A DNA stretch of 11,144 bases from Gammaproteobacteria bacterium (lineage in GTDB: Bacteria; Pseudomonadota; Gammaproteobacteria; DAOWEP01), in contig DAOWEP010000110.1 in assembly GCA_030638455.1 (NCBI GenBank), forward strand, positions 1-11,144, in the 5' to 3' direction. The position numbers and the translations under genes are program-made. Shown in pieces: positions 7,335 to 11,144 of this stretch. The notes beneath the pieces are model-generated. The model was not told the DNA's origin. It worked only from the letters and a program-made list of their open reading frames with translations, and ran no database searches. Each line of letters begins with the position of its first letter. Position 1 is the stretch's first letter.

Positions 7335-8087
7335 ATGACTAAACAAAACAGGGAAAAGCGGCAAGGTTTCAAAGGATTTTGCCTTTTGTCGGCAAGTTGT
7401 TGCTTGTCCTTGCTATGTATGAGCATTTCTTCTGTACATGCAGAGCAAATTGCCTATCAGAATCATGCCTCCATTCTGGATGCCTCCAGGAATTATATAC
7501 TTAAAAAAACATCAAAATCCCTGGATACCGAACCGGACATTACGGTAAGTCGGCTGGATGCAAGACTGTTACTGCCGGAATGTATGAGTGAGCTTGAAAC
7601 ATTTTCTTCTCCGACAGAGAAGTTCATTGGCCATACCACAGTGGGGGTAAGATGCCTTGCACCCAAGCCCTGGACCATATACGTACAGGCCCATATCACC
7701 GCATATACCGATGCGCTAATAGCCACGAGGGGAATGCACAGAGGTGAACAATTATCTGCATCTGACTTCACCCTTAAGCGTATGGATCTGGGTTCCCTCC
7801 CGATCAATTACCTTGACCAGCCAGAACAGGCAAAAGGTCTGGTACTAAAAAGGTCTGTTCAAAGGGGCTCGGTACTTATTGCCAGTATCCTCGAAGCACC
7901 CAAACTGGTTCATCGTGGACAGAAAGTTAGCCTCCTGGCCATACGTAATGGCATACAGGTTCGCTCTAGAGGGCAATCACTTAGTGACGGCGTATCAGGG
8001 CAGAGAGTAAAGGTAAAGAATCTGAGATCTAACAGGGTAATTGAAGGCATCGTAATTGATAAGGGGATTGTAGAGGTCATTTTGTGA
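7335..8087 (+). CDS. flgA: FlgA, P-ring assembly chaperone (periplasmic)
   Basis: FlgA is the periplasmic chaperone that helps FlgI form the P ring around the rod. The 250-aa protein has an N-terminal Sec signal peptide: basic n-region (KQNREKR), hydrophobic segment at about 14-33 and likely cleavage after VHA at residue 36. Two conserved cysteines (C83 in LPECMSEL and C107 in VGVRCLAP) fit the family's periplasmic disulfide. A SAF domain spans about 125-187 (TRGMHRGEQLSASDF). The C-terminal beta domain includes VHRGQKVSLLAIRNGIQV at about 192-209 and GQRVKVKNLRSNRVIEGIV at about 222-240, the family signature. No clear ribosome-binding site precedes this ATG, but the signal peptide n-region supports it. 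A sigma-54 promoter lies upstream and flgM follows after 57 bp. Confidence 0.95.
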   Translation: MTKQNREKRQGFKGFCLLSASCCLSLLCMSISSVHAEQIAYQNHASILDASRNYILKKTSKSLDTEPDITVSRLDARLLLPECMSELETFSSPTEKFIGHTTVGVRCLAPKPWTIYVQAHITAYTDALIATRGMHRGEQLSASDFTLKRMDLGSLPINYLDQPEQAKGLVLKRSVQRGSVLIASILEAPKLVHRGQKVSLLAIRNGIQVRSRGQSLSDGVSGQRVKVKNLRSNRVIEGIVIDKGIVEVIL

Positions 8088-8109
8088 ACTGGATACTACC
8101 ACACTTTTA

Positions 8110-8136
8110 TAAAGTTTATTTGCGGGTGGTCGATAT
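8110..8136 (+). promoter_or_regulatory. Sigma-28 (FliA)-type promoter for flgM
   Basis: A perfect -35 box TAAAGTTT (8110-8117), exactly 11 bases, then the -10 box GTCGATAT (8129-8136; 6 of 8 against GCCGATAA). Transcription would begin near 8143. FliA-driven flgMN transcription is established in several gammaproteobacteria. Confidence 0.8.
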
Positions 8137-8164
8137 AATAAACAATGAAGCGCAATAAGGCTTC

Positions 8165-8169
8165 GGGAG
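8165..8169 (+). promoter_or_regulatory. Ribosome-binding site deciding the flgM start
   Basis: GGGAG lies eight bases before the ATG at 8178. The alternative in-frame ATG at 8145 has no such site and would lie within a couple of bases of the predicted FliA transcription start. Confidence 0.7.
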
Positions 8170-8177
8170 TAAATATT

Positions 8178-8498
8178 ATGGCAATAGAAATCAATAACAT
8201 ATCTGGAACTCTATTTACCGGATCCCATGAACAGCGTGAAGTTACGCCAGTAAACCATGAGCCTAATCAGAAACAGCGCGAGACAGGCAAATCATCAACA
8301 GGAGAGACCGTAAGCTTGACAGAATCTGCTAAACAATTACATCAACTTGAGGAACAGCTTAATGCCCAACCAGTAGTTGATGCTCAACGAATCGATGCAG
8401 CCAGGCAAAACATCGCCAATGGTCACCTTAACATCAGCCCTTCAACCATTGCGCAAAAACTGACTATGCTGGAAAGCCAGTTACCGCCAGCCGCCTAA
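8178..8498 (+). CDS. flgM: FlgM, anti-sigma-28 factor
   Basis: FlgM binds FliA (sigma-28) and blocks late flagellar genes until it is exported through the completed hook-basal body. From the preferred start it is 106 aa, about the usual 100 aa. The N-terminal half (MAIEINNISGTLFTGSHE onwards) is polar and probably disordered, as in the family. The C-terminal half holds the sigma-binding helices: TVSLTESAKQLHQLEEQL at about 44-61, and VDAQRIDAARQNIANGHL followed by ISPSTIAQKLTMLE to about residue 99. A longer in-frame start at 8145 adds 11 residues but lacks a ribosome-binding site; I prefer 8178. It is followed by flgN after 12 bp. Confidence 0.93.
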   Translation: MAIEINNISGTLFTGSHEQREVTPVNHEPNQKQRETGKSSTGETVSLTESAKQLHQLEEQLNAQPVVDAQRIDAARQNIANGHLNISPSTIAQKLTMLESQLPPAA

Positions 8499-8510
8499 CA
8501 TTTACTTATC

Positions 8511-8996
8511 ATGAATAAGCAAAACACATATGTGCAGCTTGAAAAGCTGATATCCCAGGAACTGGAATGCGCAGAGATGCTGTTGGATATCCTGTCTGAT
8601 GAACGCACAAGCCTGGCAGATAACCCGGAAGAGTTAATAAAACTGGCCAGCATAAAACAGGATAAAATTGGCCAACTGGAACAGATTAATGAGCAACGCA
8701 ATTCAGCCCTGAAACAAGTTGACTTTGACACAAGGCAGGTAAAAGAATGCATCCAATGGTGCTCCAGTGACACCGTGTCAGCAGCAAAATTAACGGATAA
8801 ATGGGAATCACTTCTGACATCCATTGATAAGTGCAGGCAATATAACCAGACAAATGGCACCATCATAGATAATTCACAGAGAAAAATCCGACAGGCCCTG
8901 GCTATTCTACATGGACAAAATCCGGAAAATATTGCCTATAGTGCAACTGGAAAGGCAATTGACAGCGGTGCTCACCGCACAATTGCCAAGGCATAA
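8511..8996 (+). CDS. flgN: FlgN, export chaperone for hook-filament junction proteins
   Basis: FlgN is the cytoplasmic chaperone that delivers FlgK and FlgL to the export apparatus. This 161-aa protein is almost entirely predicted helical and rich in Gln, Glu and Lys. It has the FlgN-family opening LEKLISQELECAEMLLDILS at about residues 11-30, the ERTSLADNPEELIKLASIKQ segment at about 32-51, which fits the FlgN-family pattern, and a C-terminal RQALAILHGQ at about 136-145. The length is a little over the 140 aa of the E. coli protein. It lies 12 bp after flgM, the conserved flgMN pair. No strong ribosome-binding site is seen, so translational coupling to flgM is likely. Its last codons and stop lie inside the hairpins at 8954-9005. 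Confidence 0.92.
   Translation: MNKQNTYVQLEKLISQELECAEMLLDILSDERTSLADNPEELIKLASIKQDKIGQLEQINEQRNSALKQVDFDTRQVKECIQWCSSDTVSAAKLTDKWESLLTSIDKCRQYNQTNGTIIDNSQRKIRQALAILHGQNPENIAYSATGKAIDSGAHRTIAKA
8954..8987 (+). terminator. Long hairpin at the 3' end of flgN, possible bidirectional termination or RNA-stability element
   Basis: Arms GGCAATTG (8954-8961) and CAATTGCC (8980-8987) are perfectly complementary over 8 bp, and inside them GCGGT (8965-8969) and ACCGC (8974-8978) pair as well. The hairpin lies between two convergent operons. No long T-run follows on the plus strand; on the minus strand only TTTCC follows. It is a terminator candidate rather than a classical one. Confidence 0.45.
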
Positions 8997-9005
8997 GCCT
9001 GGCAA
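8983..9005 (+). terminator. Alternative hairpin spanning the flgN stop codon
   Basis: TTGCC-A-AGGC (8983-8992) pairs with GCCTGGCAA (8997-9005) with one bulged A and the loop ATAA, which contains the flgN stop. It uses the same TTGCC as the hairpin at 8954-8987, so the two cannot form together. No U-tract follows. Confidence 0.4.
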
Positions 9006-9031
9006 GACACAGAGTCCCTAAACTACAACCG

Positions 9032-9661
9032 CTAACCGACCGTAACAGAGGCATCCCTCTTCATTCGTTTGAGGTCTTTCTTTGTATCAATATCTCCGCA
9101 TGGCGGCAGTTCAAGCCAGTCCAGTTGGTGCTTCCGTAATCGCTCTCGAGTCTCCTTCATAACATCCTCACTTCCCCATTGAATTCCTGAAAATAAGCCC
9201 CTGACCGGCTTTCTTAAACCCACCAGTACATACCCGCCATCAAGAGCAGGTACAAACACGGCATCCTTGCCGTTCTTAAGTGCTAACAATGAGTGTTTAA
9301 TCATGTTGCCGGTTAACTCAGGCGCATCTGTTCCTATCAATAGTGCATAAGGTGATGACTTAAGCGTAAATTGAAAAGCACGATGCATACGTTGGCCAAG
9401 GTCTCCTGGCGCTTGCGATCTCAGTCTTACAGAAAATTTACGCCGACATGAAGAAAAGAATGGATGCCGACAATCAGGTGCACACCACAATTGAACCGGG
9501 CTTAATGCGCAACCATCCAGCCTGGATAGTACATGCCTAACCATACTTGCATGCAGCCTTGCTGCTCCACGAGCACCCAGCATACTACTTAAACGAGTCT
9601 TCACCTCACCCGCTACAGGAGCCTTTGCAAAGACCATTATCGCCGCTTCAGGATAAATCAT
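9032..9661 (-). CDS. TIGR04282/DUF2064 family glycosyltransferase-like protein
   Basis: This 209-aa protein belongs to the DUF2064 family (TIGR04282, named 'transferase 1, rSAM/selenodomain-associated'), which has a GT-A nucleotidyl/glycosyl-transferase fold; the substrate is unknown. Family motifs, numbered from the chosen start: FAKAPVAGEVKTRLS at 11-25 (nucleotide-binding loop), APGDLGQRMHRAF at 84-96, IGTDAPEL at 109-116, VPALDGGYVLVGL at 137-149, W162 and GDIDTKKDL at 179-187. I chose the ATG at 9661 because AGGG lies five bases before it; an in-frame ATG at 9682 adds seven residues (MPATREK) but has only a distant AAGGT. It is 46 bp after the second transferase gene, probably in one operon, and convergent with flgN. 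Confidence 0.9.
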   Translation of the reverse strand: MIYPEAAIMVFAKAPVAGEVKTRLSSMLGARGAARLHASMVRHVLSRLDGCALSPVQLWCAPDCRHPFFSSCRRKFSVRLRSQAPGDLGQRMHRAFQFTLKSSPYALLIGTDAPELTGNMIKHSLLALKNGKDAVFVPALDGGYVLVGLRKPVRGLFSGIQWGSEDVMKETRERLRKHQLDWLELPPCGDIDTKKDLKRMKRDASVTVG

Positions 9662-9666
9662 TTTTT

Positions 9667-9670
9667 CCCT
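9667..9670 (-). promoter_or_regulatory. Ribosome-binding site favouring the inner start of the DUF2064 gene
   Basis: AGGG on the minus strand, then five A residues, then the ATG at 9661. The outer ATG at 9682 has no site at normal distance. Confidence 0.5.
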
Positions 9671-9707
9671 GGTTGCTGGCATACTATTTGTAGTTAACCT
9701 TCATCAA

Positions 9708-10388
9708 TTAATTATAATATTGTTGATGCAAATTTTTCGGGTTCCTTCCCATCGCATAGGCACACCGTATCCACCACATAAACACAATAGTGCGAAAAAT
9801 ACCTTTCTCTTCCCATCTTCTACTGGAGGTAAGCAGTTTTTCCGTGCAGCACAGGGGTATCTTGATTTTTTTTAATTCCCCGCAAATCGAAATATCTTCC
9901 ATCAACAGAAGTTCGGGGAATCCATTCACTTTCTTAAATAAATCTCTATGGATAAAGATCCCCTGATCTCCGGTAGCAATTCCTGTCACTCTGGATCTAA
10001 TATTCATCATGAATGCCACCATCTTCAATAAAAAATGCCTCCCTGACATGCAAATATTAAAACGACCCCAGATAACTTCGCTGCTCCCACATACCTCTCG
10101 TAACCGATCAAGAACAACATCAGAAGGGATGCTATCCGCATGTAAAAACCATAACAGCGTACCATTTGCTATTTTTTCCCCTGCATTCATTTGCCTTGCA
10201 CGACCACGCTCTGAATGTACAAGATGATCACATAAGGGCTCGGCATATTCACAACTTGAATCTGCACTACCTCCATCTACAACAATAAGCTCAGCGCCAC
10301 AACTTCTTGCAGGCTGTAATAGCCTCAACAGATCCCTGATATTTTTTTGCTCATTGAGCATAGGAATTATTATGGAAAGTGATTTCAT
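9708..10388 (-). CDS. TIGR04283 family glycosyltransferase (GT2-like)
   Basis: A 226-aa family-2 glycosyltransferase of the TIGR04283 group ('transferase 2, rSAM/selenodomain-associated'). Motifs in order: LSIIIPMLNE at 4-13, LIVVDGGSADSS at 34-45 (first Asp of the sugar-nucleotide site), GRARQMNAG at 62-70, LHADSIPS at 82-89 (DXD-type metal site), GDQGIFIHRDLF at 140-151, GFPELLLMEDI at 156-166 with the catalytic-type E164-D165 pair, and a C-terminal MGRNPKNL. No membrane anchor is obvious apart from a short hydrophobic stretch near 203-211. It is upstream of, and in the same direction as, the DUF2064 gene, a common pairing. Substrate and product are not known. No Shine-Dalgarno site at normal distance is seen before the ATG. 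Confidence 0.9.
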   Translation of the reverse strand: MKSLSIIIPMLNEQKNIRDLLRLLQPARSCGAELIVVDGGSADSSCEYAEPLCDHLVHSERGRARQMNAGEKIANGTLLWFLHADSIPSDVVLDRLREVCGSSEVIWGRFNICMSGRHFLLKMVAFMMNIRSRVTGIATGDQGIFIHRDLFKKVNGFPELLLMEDISICGELKKIKIPLCCTEKLLTSSRRWEEKGIFRTIVFMWWIRCAYAMGRNPKNLHQQYYN

Positions 10389-10423
10389 TTTATTAACGAA
10401 TACCTTATTACTAGTGCTAGCGG

Positions 10424-10443
10424 TTACCTTATAAGCAAGGTAA
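10424..10443. repeat. 7-bp inverted repeat upstream of the transferase operon
   Basis: TTACCTT (10424-10430) and AAGGTAA (10437-10443) are perfect complements around the loop ATAAGC. TACCTTAT also recurs as a direct repeat at 10401-10408 and 10425-10432, 24 bp apart. Both lie between the transferase start (10388) and the tRNA and could be an operator or leader hairpin; the role is inference. Confidence 0.35.
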
Positions 10444-10468
10444 AATGATGACCAAAATAAAATTATGG

Positions 10469-10497
10469 TTTACAATATCTTATTACATCCCCATATG
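10469..10497 (+). promoter_or_regulatory. Possible sigma-70 promoter for tRNA-Arg
   Basis: TTTACA (10469-10474) followed after 17 bases by CATATG (10492-10497), with the tRNA beginning 16 bases later. The -35 is good and the -10 is poor; the position fits a tRNA promoter. Confidence 0.3.
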
Positions 10498-10513
10498 ACC
10501 TCAATAACTATTT

Positions 10514-10590
10514 GCCTTGATAGCTCAGCTGGATAGAGCGTCCCCCTCCTAAGGGGAAGGTCGCAGGTTCGACTCCTGCTCAGGGCACCA
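10514..10590 (+). tRNA. tRNA-Arg, anticodon CCT
   Basis: A complete 77-base cloverleaf with CCA encoded. The acceptor stem GCCTTGA pairs with TCAGGGC, including one G-T pair. The D arm is GCTC...GAGC, the anticodon arm TCCCC-CTCCTAA-GGGGA has anticodon CCT, and the T arm is GCAGG-TTCGACT-CCTGC. It reads AGG arginine codons. No second copy of its 3' end is seen in the window, so there is no sign of an integrated element here. Confidence 0.97.
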
Positions 10591-10655
10591 ATTCAACAAC
10601 TTAGGACATCACTATTGATGATCTTCAGAAAACGATTCATAATCCGATTTCTGAT

Positions 10656-10862
10656 ATGGATTACATATATTCAATAATTAATAAAATGATATTAATGAAT
10701 CCTAAACGAACATCATACAACGGCATTAACAGGCGTGCGCCTCGAAGCCATCAACGCAGGGTATTGCTCGATCGCCGCAAAGCCTTTCGTTTTGAGCTTG
10801 ATTCAGAACGACGTCGATCTGGCGAACCCAGACGCGTTACCGACACAGAATCTGGCAACTAA
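10656..10862 (+). CDS. Small arginine-rich protein of unknown function
   Basis: I do not recognise this protein with certainty. It is at most 68 aa; an inner ATG at 10695 would give 55 aa beginning MNPKRTSYNGINRRAPR, which looks more natural because the first 13 residues are hydrophobic and low in complexity. The body is a series of Arg pairs with regular spacing: RR at 26-27, RR at 34-35, DRR at 39-41, RFE at 45-47, RRRSG at 52-56 and RR at 59-60. Small proteins with repeated DRR and RRSG patterns occur in many proteobacteria, but their role is not known to me. No good ribosome-binding site is seen. It lies 66 bp after the tRNA, and a rho-independent terminator begins about 40 bp after its stop, which supports a real gene. 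An overlapping frame gives a longer protein up to 10998 but runs through that terminator. Confidence 0.55.
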   Translation: MDYIYSIINKMILMNPKRTSYNGINRRAPRSHQRRVLLDRRKAFRFELDSERRRSGEPRRVTDTESGN

Positions 10863-10902
10863 AATATCTTCAAGCATCCGCTGTCCTGTATCCAACCATC
10901 TT

Positions 10903-10938
10903 AGATCAAACAAAGGTTATTCTCCTTTGATCTTTTTT
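10903..10938 (+). terminator. Rho-independent terminator after the small arginine-rich gene
   Basis: AGATCAAA (10903-10910) pairs perfectly with TTTGATCT (10926-10933), and CAAAGG (10911-10916) can pair with CCTTTG (10924-10929) as an alternative inner stem. A run of six T follows (10933-10938). It would end transcription from the tRNA and the small gene. Confidence 0.75.
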
Positions 10939-11033
10939 AATATGATGGCAATAAGACAAAATAAATTTCACAAAGCAAGGCGCCAATATCATTTTTAAAA
11001 TATTCCTTATCATTCAAGGATTGAACCATAATA

Positions 11034-11090
11034 ATGATTAACCCATAAAAAAGCCCGACAGTATGCCGGGCTTTTTTATGGGTTAATCAT
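11034..11090. terminator. Very long bidirectional rho-independent terminator (24-bp perfect inverted repeat)
   Basis: The arms at 11034-11057 and 11067-11090 are perfectly complementary over 24 bp around a 9-base loop. The GC core is AAGCCCG/CGGGCTT, flanked by six A on one side and six T on the other, so a U-tract is present in both directions. It would stop plus-strand transcription from the tRNA side and minus-strand transcription from whatever lies beyond the right edge. Confidence 0.88.
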
Positions 11091-11144
11091 ATGTAGAAAA
11101 TGCATATGGTAAATGATAGTTATGCCTCGTTAATACAGGCTTCC

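Noticed and set aside
7359..7396. CGGCAAG twice, 31 bp apart, in the start of flgA, as a possible downstream activator site for the flgA sigma-54 promoter
   Set aside because: CGGCAA or its complement also occurs several times in flgC, flgD, flgE and the DUF2064 gene, about what chance allows, so only the longer 9-bp pair before flgB was kept.
8495..8866. Minus-strand open frame of 123 codons opposite flgN
   Set aside because: It is the complement of flgN with no motif or ribosome-binding signal, and Cys/Ser content typical of an antisense shadow.
10514..10590. tRNA-Arg as an integration site for a genomic island
   Set aside because: No integrase, no repeated tRNA 3' end and no change in gene type that would mark an island were seen within the window.
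10735..10998. Plus-strand 87-codon frame overlapping the small arginine-rich gene
   Set aside because: It runs across the rho-independent terminator at 10903-10938, and its composition lacks any motif.
11120..11144. C-terminal end of a minus-strand gene at the right edge (EACINEA then TAA)
   Set aside because: Only seven codons are visible and another frame is open too. The position just upstream of the long terminator is suggestive but not enough for a call.

Overview
The window is chromosomal DNA of a polarly flagellated gammaproteobacterium. The layout resembles the Pseudomonas/Vibrio type: flgN-flgM-flgA on one strand, facing away from cheV-cheR-flgBCDEFG on the other. Base composition is moderately AT-leaning. 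The genus cannot be named from the sequence alone.

Positions 1-4726 (minus strand) hold the rod and hook genes, in transcription order flgB, flgC, flgD, flgE, flgF and the 5' part of flgG, which runs off the left edge. FlgB, FlgC, FlgF and FlgG are rod proteins, FlgD is the hook cap and FlgE is the hook subunit. Two of them are oversized. FlgD (307 aa) carries two tandem copies of its Ig-like domain, about 48% identical. FlgE (548 aa) carries about 147 extra residues inserted before its usual D2 region. Upstream of flgB lies a sigma-54-type promoter, with a pair of 9-bp direct repeats 21 bp apart at the distance expected for an activator site.

Positions 5008-7096 (minus strand) hold cheV (CheW domain plus receiver) and cheR (chemoreceptor methyltransferase, TTG start). 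The 7097-7334 gap between cheV and flgA is a divergent promoter region: a FliA (sigma-28)-like promoter points to cheV and a textbook sigma-54 promoter points to flgA.

Positions 7335-8996 (plus strand) hold flgA (periplasmic P-ring chaperone), flgM (anti-sigma-28) and flgN (export chaperone for hook-filament junction proteins). A strong FliA-like promoter sits between flgA and flgM. FlgM can therefore be made both by read-through from the sigma-54 flgA promoter and by its own target sigma factor, which closes a feedback loop. The end of flgN can fold into two mutually exclusive hairpins where it meets the next, convergent operon.

Positions 9032-10388 (minus strand) hold two small glycosyltransferase-fold genes of the TIGR04282/DUF2064 and TIGR04283 families, unrelated to motility. 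They are followed on the plus strand by a complete tRNA-Arg(CCT), a small arginine-rich protein gene of unknown function with its own terminator, and a 24-bp perfect inverted repeat that acts as a probable bidirectional terminator near the right edge.

No mobile elements, CRISPR arrays or clear pseudogenes were seen. The most unusual content is the joint enlargement of hook cap and hook subunit and the regulatory architecture; no wholly new multigene system is evident.
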